NCBI GenBank assembly: GCA_963597615.1
Contig: CAVBQS010000022.1
Span: forward strand, 72,620-136,619
Source of the DNA: CAKRJP01 sp963597615
GTDB lineage: Bacteria > Bacillota > Clostridia > Lachnospirales > Lachnospiraceae
Direction of reading: 5' to 3'
DNA: 64,000 nt
Part shown: one piece after another, positions 8,988-18,192 of the stretch
How positions within the stretch are numbered: the stretch's first letter is position 1
Layout of the letters: every line of letters begins with the position of its first letter
Notes under the pieces: generated by a model
Databases searched by the model: none
The model's input: the letters and a program-made list of their open reading frames with translations, nothing else
Told to the model about the DNA's origin: nothing
Position numbers and translations under genes: made by a program

Positions 8988-10074
8988 TTGCTCCACCTTC
9001 CTCACTTATGCTTCTTAGCCATTTCATTAAGCGCCGATTTTCTTCCCTACTCTTAATTGCAATCCGGTAATCTCCCTTTGAAAGTCCCGGGTAATTACTA
9101 CAGTCTCGAATCAGGATTTGATCAGCCAGGGCCTGCTGATATAGGTCTTGACAGTTTTTTCCAGAAAAGAAAATATAATTAGCCTTAGAGCCATAGATTT
9201 CATAGCCTAAGGTCTTCAGCTGATCTATCATGAGCTTTTTCTCTTTTTTTAGATATTCTTTGGTTTCTATTAAATACTTATCTGCATCTTTCAAGGCTTC
9301 TACACCACAAAGTTGGGCTGGCAGGGACACATGCCAGCTAGGAAGTCCCGCCTCCATATTCTGCAGCAATTCCTCCTGACAGCTAATACCATAACCCAAC
9401 CGAAGTCCAGGCATAGCAAAGATTTTTGTAAAAGCCTTCAAAATAAAGAGGTTAGGGTATTCTTGATAAAAGGGCAACATATCGTAAGAGGAACTGTCTT
9501 CAAGAAAATCTAAGAAGCATTCATCCAAAAGCACCGGGATAAAGTATGCCTTTGCCAAATTTAATATTTCTATCAATAAACTTCTTTCAATTACTTCCCC
9601 TGTAGGATTTCCTGGATTACAAAGAAAAACCATTCCAAGGTCTGGTGTGATGGAATTTAGAATATCTCCCTTTACCTTAAATCCATCTTCCCTTTTACAA
9701 TGGTAATAATGGCAGCTAGTCCCCCAAGCTTTCAGGGCTCTTTCATATTCAGAAAAAGCCGGCTCTACAAGAAGGGTCTTTTCTGGCTTTATAGTTTGGA
9801 CCAAACTATAAATCAGTTCTGCCGCCCCATTTCCACAGATGATGTGGTCTGCTTTTACCTTCTCATAGGAGGCAAGGTCTTCCCTTAGCTTCTGACAGAC
9901 TGGGTCTGGGTAATGAACAATATCCATGCTATGCTGCCTTAGGGCTTTCACCACAGAATCCGGTGCCCCTAAAGGATTAGTATTTACGGAGAAATCCATT
10001 TCCACCCTATGTCTATAGATATCCCCACCGTGGGCTGGAAAACTCTCTAAATTTTTTGAATATGTCTTATCCAA
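8980..10074 (-). CDS. cobD: L-threonine-O-3-phosphate decarboxylase
   Basis: PLP enzyme of aminotransferase fold that makes (R)-1-aminopropan-2-ol phosphate, the linker between corrin ring and lower ligand. Landmarks are the N-terminal SVNTNPLGAP, CNPGNPTGEVI, LLDECFLDF and the PLP lysine in AFTKIFAMPGLRLGYG. 364 residues is normal. It lies between cbiB and cbiP in the operon, which fits its product being the substrate of CbiB. The symbol follows Salmonella usage. Confidence 0.94.
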   Translation of the reverse strand: MDKTYSKNLESFPAHGGDIYRHRVEMDFSVNTNPLGAPDSVVKALRQHSMDIVHYPDPVCQKLREDLASYEKVKADHIICGNGAAELIYSLVQTIKPEKTLLVEPAFSEYERALKAWGTSCHYYHCKREDGFKVKGDILNSITPDLGMVFLCNPGNPTGEVIERSLLIEILNLAKAYFIPVLLDECFLDFLEDSSSYDMLPFYQEYPNLFILKAFTKIFAMPGLRLGYGISCQEELLQNMEAGLPSWHVSLPAQLCGVEALKDADKYLIETKEYLKKEKKLMIDQLKTLGYEIYGSKANYIFFSGKNCQDLYQQALADQILIRDCSNYPGLSKGDYRIAIKSREENRRLMKWLRSISEEGGASG

Positions 10075-10125
10075 GGCTCCTTCCTCCAGCTTATTATTCG
10101 CAAAATTATTCTTTGCAAAAGAATT

Positions 10126-11100
10126 TTAAACATTTCTCAGAATACAAAATTTAATAATCCACATAAGGACTAAGGCAATCAGGCAGGTTCCATAAAGCAA
10201 TTTGTGAGACCTTTTTATGTCCACTAATTCAATATCTCGAAGAGAATCTCCTATGGTAGGTTTTTGATATAATTCTCCAAAATACCAGGCATCCCCCGCT
10301 AACTGCACTCTCAAGGCTCCGGCCATTACAGCTTCCGTCTGGGCCGCATTGGGGCTTTTATGATTTTTCCGATCTCTTTTATAAATTTTTATGGCATTTT
10401 TCATATCAAAGCCTAAAAGCCCGCTGGCTAAAATCATAAAAACAGCTGCCAGTCTTGCAGGAATAAAATTCACCAGATCATCTAACTTTGCTGCAAAGGT
10501 TCCAAAATATTTATAGGTCTCATTTTTATAACCAATCATGGAATCCATGGTATTTACTGCCTTGTAAGTCCATCCTAAAGTGGCTCCCCCTATCATCATA
10601 TAAAAAAGCGGGGCCACAATGCCGTCGGAAGTATTCTCTGCCACAGTTTCCACACAGGCCTTCACCACTCCAGTTTCTGTAAGACATTCCGTGTCCCTGC
10701 CTACAATCATGGACACTGCCTTTCTTCCTGCATCCAAGCTTTCCTTTAAGGCTACATATACCTTATCACTTTCATCTTTTAAGGACTTGGTAGCAAGAAT
10801 CTGATAGCACATAAAGCTCTCCACTAAAAGTCCCAGCACAAAATGAAGGCCATAGCAAAACTCTAGGATTCCATAGGGGACTGCCGTGCTGATGCTGATC
10901 ACTACTAGGGCCAAAAGGGCTCCCCCTATCCGCTGACCTATTTTATTCTTTGGCAAAAAGCCTCTTATAATTTTTTCCGTCCGGAAAATCAAGGCCCCAA
11001 TAAGCCGCACCGGATGATACATCCATCTGGGATCCCCTAAAATCAGATCCAATATAAATCCTGCCATCACTGGCAGAAGAAGCCTCCACAACAAGTTCAT
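10126..11100 (-). CDS. cbiB: Adenosylcobinamide-phosphate synthase
   Basis: Membrane enzyme that attaches aminopropanol phosphate to adenosylcobyric acid. The canonical N-terminus is visible: a hydrophobic segment, then LDLILGDPRWMYHPVRLIGALI. ENTSDGIVAPLFYM and AVNTMDSMIGYKNE follow, with several membrane helices. The ATG at 11100 has GGAGAGG six bases before it. The first 158 coding bases (52 codons) are also translated in another frame as the tail of cobC, an unusually long overlap for two genes on the same strand. Because the family's N-terminal motif lies inside the overlap, cbiB must start within cobC. Confidence 0.94.
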   Translation of the reverse strand: MNLLWRLLLPVMAGFILDLILGDPRWMYHPVRLIGALIFRTEKIIRGFLPKNKIGQRIGGALLALVVISISTAVPYGILEFCYGLHFVLGLLVESFMCYQILATKSLKDESDKVYVALKESLDAGRKAVSMIVGRDTECLTETGVVKACVETVAENTSDGIVAPLFYMMIGGATLGWTYKAVNTMDSMIGYKNETYKYFGTFAAKLDDLVNFIPARLAAVFMILASGLLGFDMKNAIKIYKRDRKNHKSPNAAQTEAVMAGALRVQLAGDAWYFGELYQKPTIGDSLRDIELVDIKRSHKLLYGTCLIALVLMWIIKFCILRNV

Positions 11101-11629
11101 AGCCCTCTCCATTTTCTATTTGATAATCATAATAATTTCCCCTAGGATAACCATAACGTTCCATAATACTCATAATGGTTCCACCATGGGCAATAACTGC
11201 CACTCTAGTAACATGAAGTTCCAGACATTGTTTTAACATCTCTTCAAAGCAAAGAAGGCTTCTTTCTTGGAAACTTTCTCTGCTTTCTCCTTCAGGGAAA
11301 GGCAGCGTCCCTCCACTGTCCACCCACTGCTGGTACTGGGAGCAGTCAGAAAGTTCCAAATAATTTTTTCCTTCAAATATTCCAAAATCGCACTCTCTAA
11401 AATCTGTAAGAACCTGAAATTCCTGGTCCGGATAAATTAACTGTGCCGTCTCCAGACATCTCTTCATGGGACTTACAAAAGTTTTCTCGACTTTAGGATA
11501 TTTTTTTATATCTCTAGAAATTTTCTGCCTTCCCTCTTCACAGAGAGACTCATCTGTCCTTCCAATATATCTTTTTTTTAGATTTCCCTCCGTCAGGCCA
11601 TGACGGATAAGAACGATGTCTATTTTCAT
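10943..11629 (-). CDS. cobC: Alpha-ribazole phosphatase (histidine phosphatase superfamily)
   Basis: Predicted to remove the 5' phosphate from alpha-ribazole phosphate or adenosylcobalamin phosphate. The phosphoglycerate-mutase-like RHG motif is at LIRHGLTEGN (about residue 8), the acidic loop is ECDFGIFEGKNY and the second histidine is in AVIAHGGTI (about 150). The family domain ends around residue 180. The remaining residues, from about EASSASDGR to the stop, run out of frame over the start of cbiB and have no family resemblance that I can see. The tail probably arose by loss of an earlier stop codon. Confidence 0.88.
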   Translation of the reverse strand: MKIDIVLIRHGLTEGNLKKRYIGRTDESLCEEGRQKISRDIKKYPKVEKTFVSPMKRCLETAQLIYPDQEFQVLTDFRECDFGIFEGKNYLELSDCSQYQQWVDSGGTLPFPEGESRESFQERSLLCFEEMLKQCLELHVTRVAVIAHGGTIMSIMERYGYPRGNYYDYQIENGEGYELVVEASSASDGRIYIGSDFRGSQMDVSSGAAYWGLDFPDGKNYKRLFAKE

Positions 11630-11660
11630 AGGACTTTCATCTCCAAAAAATCTTATGCCC

Positions 11661-12149
11661 TTATTTTATACGATTTCCAATTCCACAGATTACCCGATAG
11701 ACTTCTTCCGACTCTTTAGCCAGGGCTGTGCAAACTCTTCCCACCTGCTCCCTGTAGACTCTTTCCCCGTAATCTAGGGGGACAATGCCATAACCGATTT
11801 CATCTGTAACAACTATTATATTAGGATTCTTCTCTAACAAATTCTTGGCAAAATCTCCTACAAAGTCTGTGTCTAAATCTTCTACAAGGTCTGTATCTAA
11901 ATCTTCTGCAGTTTTCCCTAAAAACTTGGAATCAAGACTGGTCTCTGGATCCAAAAAATTGCCAACATATCGGTGAAAATGATAGATTCCTGTGCAATAA
12001 TAAATAGCTTCCCTGTCACAGGTCTCTCCATCGATCCAGTCACACTTCTCTGCCTTCTTATTTTCCATAAGATTTTTATCAGTTTTCCACAAATGTTCCT
12101 TGGCCCAGGAAAGTTTTCCCTGATAGGCCCCTCCAATTACCATTTTCAT
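11661..12149 (-). CDS. Short CobU-like protein (cobinamide kinase/guanylyltransferase paralogue)
   Basis: A 162-residue protein whose C-terminal part (VTDEIGYGIVPLDYGERVYRE, then GRVCTALA) matches CobU, the enzyme that phosphorylates and guanylylates adenosylcobinamide. The N-terminal P-loop is altered to GGAYQGKLSWA, so Leu replaces the usual Ser/Thr after Lys, and the middle is shortened. It also holds an eight-residue tandem duplication around EDLDTD. A full CobU is encoded two genes upstream, so this copy may be regulatory, specialised or decaying. GAGG lies 11 bases before the ATG. Confidence 0.72.
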   Translation of the reverse strand: MKMVIGGAYQGKLSWAKEHLWKTDKNLMENKKAEKCDWIDGETCDREAIYYCTGIYHFHRYVGNFLDPETSLDSKFLGKTAEDLDTDLVEDLDTDFVGDFAKNLLEKNPNIIVVTDEIGYGIVPLDYGERVYREQVGRVCTALAKESEEVYRVICGIGNRIK

Positions 12150-12207
12150 CTACTTTTTAACCTCTATCTTAAATTGCAAAAGGACCGAGCGTCCTCTTTA
12201 AGCGAAC

Positions 12208-12993
12208 TTATAAAGCCGTGCAAATCACCGCCACCAAAGCCATAAAAAGCTCTACCAGCTGCAAAAAATAGCCTGCCAAGTCTCCTGTGATTCCTCCAAA
12301 TTTTTTCAGAGCCATATGATGATAGTAGGCAAAAACCGCTAGGGCCGTTATAAGGACAGCCCCTCCGGAAAGACCTGCTGTTAAAACCAAAAGAAGGCCC
12401 ACCAGGATCACATAGGCAAGCAATACCATCTGGTCTACTTTCTTTTTTGCATTTTTTGAAAAGGTGGCCACCGACCCATCCCCAGATTTTCTAGCTTGGG
12501 GAAAGCGAAGGACAGAAAGACCCGACAAGGCTCTGGACAATACAAAGCCTAAGGAAATCAGTTTTATTGCGGTTCCATTTAGGGAAGAAAAAATCCCTAG
12601 ATCTGCCACTAAGTACAATCCACAGGAAACAATGGCAAAGGCCCCTGTATGGGGGTCTTTTAAAATTTCCAATCTCCGCTCTCTTGGTTGGTAGGAGCTA
12701 ATTGCATCCATGGTATCTAAAAAACCATCCATGTGAATTCCACCTGTGACCAAAAAAGGAATCAGCACAAATATAGCCGTCCAAAAAAAGTGGGAAAGGT
12801 TGCTGCCATGATGTTCCAAGGCCAGCATCAGCTGATATAGAAGCATCATAAGTCCACCAATGACTCCGCCGATTAAGGGAAAAAAGCACATGGTATGGGA
12901 CATATTTTCCTCGGTCCAGTCTGCCCTGGGCATGGGAATCCTGCTGTACATTGAAAATGCAATTTTAAAACTGTTCCACCATCTACTAATCAT
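12208..12993 (-). CDS. cobS: Adenosylcobinamide-GDP ribazoletransferase (cobalamin synthase)
   Basis: Integral membrane enzyme joining adenosylcobinamide-GDP to alpha-ribazole, the last assembly step. The N-terminus has the family signature FSMYSRIPMPRADW, and GGIHMDGFLDTMDAI holds the conserved acidic residues. There are about six hydrophobic helices and 261 residues. The start overlaps the cobU stop by four bases (ATGA), a typical coupling. Confidence 0.95.
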   Translation of the reverse strand: MISRWWNSFKIAFSMYSRIPMPRADWTEENMSHTMCFFPLIGGVIGGLMMLLYQLMLALEHHGSNLSHFFWTAIFVLIPFLVTGGIHMDGFLDTMDAISSYQPRERRLEILKDPHTGAFAIVSCGLYLVADLGIFSSLNGTAIKLISLGFVLSRALSGLSVLRFPQARKSGDGSVATFSKNAKKKVDQMVLLAYVILVGLLLVLTAGLSGGAVLITALAVFAYYHHMALKKFGGITGDLAGYFLQLVELFMALVAVICTAL

Positions 12994-13568
12994 TCATCTA
13001 TCCTTTCCTTAAGCCTTATAGGAATTCCGTAGACCACTTCCGTTACTAAGTCTGCCTGGCCTGCCAGGGCTTGGTTGATTCTTCCCAACACCTGCTGATA
13101 ATTTTTTGTTTCCGGGGAATACTGAAGGCCATCCGCCGTTACCTCATTGGTAACAATTACAAAGGTATCTGTCTGCTGCTTTAGGTTTTCCACTCCCATT
13201 AGAACTGCTTTTATAACGCTTTCTTCTTCCCTCATAGTACCATCTGGCAAATAAAGTTCATTAGCCACTAGATTGGACATACACTCTAAAAGGACTCCTG
13301 CATAGTTTTTTGTTTCTTTACAGCTAATATTTAATTGTTTTAGGTTGCGATAGCATTCCACCGTATAAAAGCCCTTAAAGGCCCGCATCTTTCGGTGTCT
13401 TTGAATCCGTTTCTTCGCTTCCTCTCCAAAGGGTTCCATGGTAGCTATATAGAGGAAGGAGCCTTCTCTTAAACCAGTCTTGGTCTCTCCATCATTTTTT
13501 TGAGTAAGCCAGTTTTCCCCATACTCTGATTTTCCGCTACCGCTTCCCCCTGTCACTAAATGCAACAT
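12990..13568 (-). CDS. cobU: Bifunctional adenosylcobinamide kinase / guanylyltransferase
   Basis: Phosphorylates adenosylcobinamide and transfers GMP to it. It has an intact P-loop (LVTGGSGSGKSEYGE), a catalytic-histidine region at RIQRHRKMR and a VTNEVTADGLQYSPE segment. The ATG at 13568 (MLHLVTGG) is chosen because GAGG lies eight bases upstream and the family begins at this strand; a longer frame begins ten codons earlier. It overlaps the end of cobT by 32 bases. 192 residues. Confidence 0.93.
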   Translation of the reverse strand: MLHLVTGGSGSGKSEYGENWLTQKNDGETKTGLREGSFLYIATMEPFGEEAKKRIQRHRKMRAFKGFYTVECYRNLKQLNISCKETKNYAGVLLECMSNLVANELYLPDGTMREEESVIKAVLMGVENLKQQTDTFVIVTNEVTADGLQYSPETKNYQQVLGRINQALAGQADLVTEVVYGIPIRLKERIDE

Positions 13569-14631
13569 TTTCGTAATCCTCATAATCCGGAACATCAATC
13601 TCTGAAAAAGTACTCATTTCTTCATAAACCTTCACTGCCATATCAAGAAGGGGAAGAAAAGCCACAGCCCCGGTGCCCTCTCCCAGGCATAAATCTCCCT
13701 GGATCACCGGAAAAAGACCTAGGGCCTCTAATACATAGTGGGTGGCAGGCTCCTTAGAAACATGGGATGCCAGCATGTAATCTTTGACATTTTCACAGAG
13801 ACTAGAAGCTGTAAGGGCTGCCACCCCTGAGATAAACCCATCTAAAATCACCGGCACCTGGTAAAGAGCTCCTCCTAAGAAAATGCCGGTAAGGGCCGCC
13901 AAATCAAATCCTCCGATTTTTGACAATACATCTATGGTATCCTTCGGATCTGGCTGATGCAAGGCAATGGCCTGGCGGATTACTTCCTGCTTTCTTATAA
14001 GGCCTCTATCATCAAGACCTGCCCCTCTTCCGGTAACCGCTTCTACAGGAAGTCCCAGAAGGACCGATGCCACTCCACTACTAGTAGTGGTATTTCCAAT
14101 TCCCATTTCCCCCGTAGCAAAAATATTATAGCCCTGGTCCACTTTTTCCTTTACCAGTTCAATGCCTATAAGAATAGTTTCCACTGCCTCTTGTCTTGTC
14201 ATGGCAGATTTTTCAAGGAAATTTGCTGTTCCCTTTGCAAGCTTCCTCTTAGGCACTTTAGTATCCACCACCATGCCAACATCCACAGGAAAAAGATCCA
14301 CTCCGGCACATTTACACATGATAGCTGCACTGGTATTCCCCTGAAGGAAGTTTTCCGCCACAATGGCAGTAACTTCCTGGCCGGTCTGGGTCACCCCCTC
14401 CGCCACCACCCCATTATCGGCACACATGACAAGAAGGGCTCTCTTATTTATACGAAGAGAAATAGATCTGGTCATTCCTGCAATCTTCATTACGGAATCT
14501 TCTAATTTTCCCAAACTGTGAAGGGGCTTTGCAATAGAATTCCAACGTTCTTTTGAAGCTTCCACGTAACGGGAGTCCAAAGGTTTAATCTGTTTTATAA
14601 GGGCTAGTAATTCTTCTTCTTTCTCACTCAT
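13537..14631 (-). CDS. cobT: Nicotinate-nucleotide:dimethylbenzimidazole phosphoribosyltransferase
   Basis: Activates the lower-ligand base as alpha-ribazole phosphate. Conserved segments include GEMGIGNTTTSSGVAS, TGRGAGLDD and the glutamate-bearing LCLGEGTGAVAFLPLLD near residue 325, the likely catalytic base. 364 residues is typical. No bluB or bza genes are nearby, so the source of the lower-ligand base cannot be inferred here. Confidence 0.95.
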   Translation of the reverse strand: MSEKEEELLALIKQIKPLDSRYVEASKERWNSIAKPLHSLGKLEDSVMKIAGMTRSISLRINKRALLVMCADNGVVAEGVTQTGQEVTAIVAENFLQGNTSAAIMCKCAGVDLFPVDVGMVVDTKVPKRKLAKGTANFLEKSAMTRQEAVETILIGIELVKEKVDQGYNIFATGEMGIGNTTTSSGVASVLLGLPVEAVTGRGAGLDDRGLIRKQEVIRQAIALHQPDPKDTIDVLSKIGGFDLAALTGIFLGGALYQVPVILDGFISGVAALTASSLCENVKDYMLASHVSKEPATHYVLEALGLFPVIQGDLCLGEGTGAVAFLPLLDMAVKVYEEMSTFSEIDVPDYEDYENVAFSDRGKR

Positions 14632-14653
14632 AATTTTATCTCTTAGGGAAACT

Positions 14654-16060
14654 TTAATTTCTTTCTATTTTTAGGTTTTTGTAGTTTCTGCAAGCTTCTA
14701 AAAATGCTTTCGCAACTTTTATATTTCCTCTATAGGCCAAATGGGGGTAGCCGGCCAGTATATTGTCCCTACTAATCATACACTTCCAACTTCTTTCAGA
14801 AAGAGGTTTCTTTGCCACAAAAGCATCCCCACAATCCTCCGATTCAAAGTAATGGAACTCATGGACAGGGATTTTTCCTACTTCTTTTCCAAAAGCTTTA
14901 CCTTCCGAAAGGGTGGCATAGCCAAAGCGTTTTAAGGACTTAGTTTTATAGGAGTTCCCTTTTAAAAAGCCTATCATAGGAAAAGCATTGCCTGATGCAT
15001 CCACGATTTCCTCTTGAAGATACATAAAGCCCCCACATTCCGCCATACAGGGAAGGCCCTTATTCAAAGTCCCATAAAGGTCTCCCCGGAAAGATTCATT
15101 GGCAGATAATTGGGCTCCATAAAGTTCAGGATACCCACCATATAAAATAATCCCATCCAAATCTTCCGGCAAGTGCCGATCATGAAGGGGGGAAAGATAT
15201 ACAAGCTGGGCTCCTAATTTTTCAAGAGTCTCTAGATTATCTTCATAGATAAAGCAGAAGGCCTCATCCTTTGAAACGCCAATGCGTAATTTTTTCTGAC
15301 CATTTCCACTGGCAGAGAGCAAAGCAAGATTTCTTTCATCTTTCAAGGAATTTGCAGGATTTCCTTCTTGTCCTTCCCAACAGCTTTCTGCCATCCCAAG
15401 GAGTCCATGGATATCCACTGTCTTTTCCACCTGCTGTCCCAACTTTTCTATTTTCTCTCGGATTTTATCCACTTCCGATGGAAGTTTTAAGCCTAGATAC
15501 CTGCTTTCAAAATTTACATCTTCCATAAGAGGCAGGTATCCGTATACTGAAACCTTTAATTCCGACTCCACCATATTTTTAAGTCTAGGATACATCATTG
15601 GGGAAATGTGGTTAAAGACAATTCCTCGGATCATACTTTCTTTCTCATATTCCAGAAACCCTTTGATTATAGGAAGTAGAGACAAGCTTGCTCCTTTTCC
15701 ATTGATCAAAAGCACTACCGGAGTCTTAGTAACGGTAGCTACATCAAAGGCACTGGCCTCCGTAGAAATTCCTCCCAAGCCATCATAGTAACCCATGACT
15801 CCCTCAAGGATTGCCACGTCAGAAGAACTAGCATGATTCTCAAAAAGATTCTCAACACCTTCTTTTGTCCACAAAAAAGTATCTAAATTATAGCTATCCA
15901 CTCCCAGCACTTGCCGGTGAAACATGGGGTCAATATAATCTGGGCCACATTTAAAAGCGGTTGGCCTAAGGCCACGGTTTAGGAGGGCCTGAAGGAGACC
16001 ACAGGTGAATAAGGTTTTACCGCTATTGCTTGATGGGGCTGCAATCATTATTTTTTTCAC
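14654..16060 (-). CDS. cbiA: Cobyrinate a,c-diamide synthase
   Basis: Glutamine-dependent amidation of the a and c carboxylates of cobyrinate. The N-terminal ATPase domain has P-loop APSSNSGKT and CGPDYIDPMFH. The C-terminal glutamine amidotransferase has the nucleophile in CMAECGGFMYL and the histidine in PVHEFHYFE. 468 residues is normal. One base separates it from the gene before it, so they are translationally linked. Confidence 0.95.
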   Translation of the reverse strand: MKKIMIAAPSSNSGKTLFTCGLLQALLNRGLRPTAFKCGPDYIDPMFHRQVLGVDSYNLDTFLWTKEGVENLFENHASSSDVAILEGVMGYYDGLGGISTEASAFDVATVTKTPVVLLINGKGASLSLLPIIKGFLEYEKESMIRGIVFNHISPMMYPRLKNMVESELKVSVYGYLPLMEDVNFESRYLGLKLPSEVDKIREKIEKLGQQVEKTVDIHGLLGMAESCWEGQEGNPANSLKDERNLALLSASGNGQKKLRIGVSKDEAFCFIYEDNLETLEKLGAQLVYLSPLHDRHLPEDLDGIILYGGYPELYGAQLSANESFRGDLYGTLNKGLPCMAECGGFMYLQEEIVDASGNAFPMIGFLKGNSYKTKSLKRFGYATLSEGKAFGKEVGKIPVHEFHYFESEDCGDAFVAKKPLSERSWKCMISRDNILAGYPHLAYRGNIKVAKAFLEACRNYKNLKIERN

Positions 16061-17431
16061 TTATTTTCCTTCCTTTCCTTCTTCAACTTCTGTCTCTAAA
16101 GCAAGTAAAGTGAAGGAAATTATGTAGATGGGGTTGTGGGCCTTCATCATGTGATAGTTTCCTATGGAGCTTGATTTGGATACACTTAGCTCTATAATTT
16201 CATCGTCTGTTACTGGAAATTCCTTGCAGCACTTAAGAGCTTCTGTTAGGGTTTCTAAGGTTATGGCATTGATTACAATCCGGGCTTTAGTGGTCTTTTT
16301 TTTGACTACTTGAAGGATTTCTTTTAAATGTCCTTTGCTGCCTCCGATAAAAACGATGTCAGGGGCTGGTAGATTTTCCATGGCTTCCGGAGCCATGCCT
16401 TCTGTAACCGCTAGGTTGTCTACTTGAAATTTTTTTGCGTTTTCTTTTATAAGATTTACTGCCTCTGGATTGCATTCCACAGCATAGACTTTTCCTTTTG
16501 ATGCCAGGATGGCCGCCTCCAAGGAGATCGACCCTGTTCCCGCCCCTATATCATAGACAATGGAATCCTTCTTTAAATGCATTTTCGATAGGCTGACACT
16601 TCGCACTTCTTCCTTGGTCATGGGAACTTTCCCCCTAAGGAAGGCCCCATCTGGAATTCCCGCTGTTAATGGAGCATTTCCTCTATGGGGATTTTGAATG
16701 TATAAGAGAGCAAGGCTCGACTTTTTCATAACCTTCAAAAACCCACTCTCTTCTTTCTTTGTTAAATCTATAATTTCTTCTGAGTCATAGGAAAAATCTA
16801 GTCCCAGATATATTTTTAGGTTTTCAAAATTATAATAGGTTAATTTATCTAGGAGCTTCTTTATCCCCTCACTCCCTCCTGCCAGCACGAAGTTTTTTTC
16901 ATGGTCGCGTACTATTCCTACTACATTATCTTCTCGTCCATGAATGCTGGCAAAGGCTGCATCCTCCCAGGAAACTCCCAACTTGGCAGCAAAATATACC
17001 ACCGAGGAAATTCCTGGCAACAAGGAGATCTCTATACCTCTCTGGGATAAAATTTCATCTTCTTCTAAGGCAGTTTTTAGCTTTTTTGCACCGCTATAAA
17101 AACCTACGTCGCCAGATAGGACCACTGCCACATTATGATATTCCGGGTGATTACGGATATAGTTTGCAATCTCCTGGGGCCTATATTCCTCCAAAGAATC
17201 CCATGGAGCCTTTTTAGAAGTCTCCTCTTTAGAATCTTCCTCATCCAGGAGCTCCTCTCTAAGCTTTTCTACTGCCTCTAGCATGCGCCCTGCTCCTATG
17301 AGAAGGTCTGCTTCCAGGCAAGTATTAATCGCTTCCAGACTAAAGCTATTGGAAGATCCCATTCCTATTCCTACCAGAGAAATTTCCGTCTTATTTATTT
17401 TGTTCTTGTAAATAGATCTTAAGTTCCTCAT
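16061..17431 (-). CDS. cbiET: Fused CbiE-CbiT: cobalt-precorrin-7 C5- and C15-methyltransferase / decarboxylase
   Basis: Two enzymes in one chain. Residues about 15-215 are the CbiE tetrapyrrole methylase (SLVGIGMGSSNSF, VVLSGDVGFYSGA). Residues about 260-456 are the CbiT class I methyltransferase (DIGAGTGSISLEAA, FIGGSKGHLKEIL). Together they methylate C5 and C15 and decarboxylate the acetate at C12. AGGAGAAAGG lies eight bases before the ATG at 17431, supporting this start although it overlaps cbiJ by 41 bases; this gives about 15 extra residues before the usual first strand. Confidence 0.94.
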   Translation of the reverse strand: MRNLRSIYKNKINKTEISLVGIGMGSSNSFSLEAINTCLEADLLIGAGRMLEAVEKLREELLDEEDSKEETSKKAPWDSLEEYRPQEIANYIRNHPEYHNVAVVLSGDVGFYSGAKKLKTALEEDEILSQRGIEISLLPGISSVVYFAAKLGVSWEDAAFASIHGREDNVVGIVRDHEKNFVLAGGSEGIKKLLDKLTYYNFENLKIYLGLDFSYDSEEIIDLTKKEESGFLKVMKKSSLALLYIQNPHRGNAPLTAGIPDGAFLRGKVPMTKEEVRSVSLSKMHLKKDSIVYDIGAGTGSISLEAAILASKGKVYAVECNPEAVNLIKENAKKFQVDNLAVTEGMAPEAMENLPAPDIVFIGGSKGHLKEILQVVKKKTTKARIVINAITLETLTEALKCCKEFPVTDDEIIELSVSKSSSIGNYHMMKAHNPIYIISFTLLALETEVEEGKEGK

Positions 17432-18182
17432 AGTTATAGCCTTTCTCCTGGTCTGGTCGCCCTACTACAATTAAGCTTGTATTTGTTTCCTCTGCTGCTT
17501 GGCGTTTTTCCTCAAAACCTCCGATACTTCCTGATTCCTTTGTTACCATATAGGAAATATGAAAATCACGAAGAGTGGCCTTATTCATTTCCAAGGAGAA
17601 GGGGCCCTGCATGCAAATCAAGTGTCGTCCCACAATTCCTAAGGCATCGCATTTTTCTACTACACTTTTCACAGATAATACTCTGGCATAGAGCCGGTCT
17701 TTGTAACCTGGAAGTTTTGTATAAAGATCAAGTTCTTTGCTTCCTGTGGTGGCCAATATATTTCCTTCAGTATGCTGTAGATATTCCACAGCTTCCGAAA
17801 CAGTATCCACCCAAAGGATTTTTGTTTTCAAAGATAGGTTTTGAAGTTCCATGCTCTCCTCCCTAAGAAGACGAAGATAGGTCTCTTCTCTTCCGCTTTC
17901 CAAACAGGCCTTTTTTATATTCCCTGTAACCAATTGAGCATAGGGATGGGTGGCATCGATAACATAATCCGGATTATAATTCTGAAATAAACCTTTCATC
18001 TCTTCCACATCCTGCCGTTCATGGGAAATAGTTAGGTTGTGATTTTCAGGCAGAAGACTCTCCCCATATTCTGTTGCCACGCAGGCATGGACCTTAGCCT
18101 CCTGAGACAAAAGAAACTCTATAATCCTTCTTCCTTCTGTAGTTCCTGCATATACAATGAATCTTTTATCCTTAAGTTCCAT
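17391..18182 (-). CDS. cbiJ: Cobalt-precorrin-6A reductase
   Basis: NAD(P)H-dependent reduction of the macrocycle at C18-C19. The 263 residues show the CobK/CbiJ pattern: VYAGTTEGRRIIEFL at the N-terminus, VIDATHPYAQLV, a central ATTGSKELDLY, and KESGSIGGFEEK near the end. It lies between cbiH and cbiET, as in many clostridial operons. Confidence 0.93.
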   Translation of the reverse strand: MELKDKRFIVYAGTTEGRRIIEFLLSQEAKVHACVATEYGESLLPENHNLTISHERQDVEEMKGLFQNYNPDYVIDATHPYAQLVTGNIKKACLESGREETYLRLLREESMELQNLSLKTKILWVDTVSEAVEYLQHTEGNILATTGSKELDLYTKLPGYKDRLYARVLSVKSVVEKCDALGIVGRHLICMQGPFSLEMNKATLRDFHISYMVTKESGSIGGFEEKRQAAEETNTSLIVVGRPDQEKGYNYEELKIYLQEQNK

Positions 18183-18192
18183 GAATCATTCC

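Noticed and set aside
13957..14505. 182-codon plus-strand open frame inside cobT
   Set aside because: It is antisense to a strongly conserved gene, with low-complexity His/Ser/Phe composition typical of a shadow frame.
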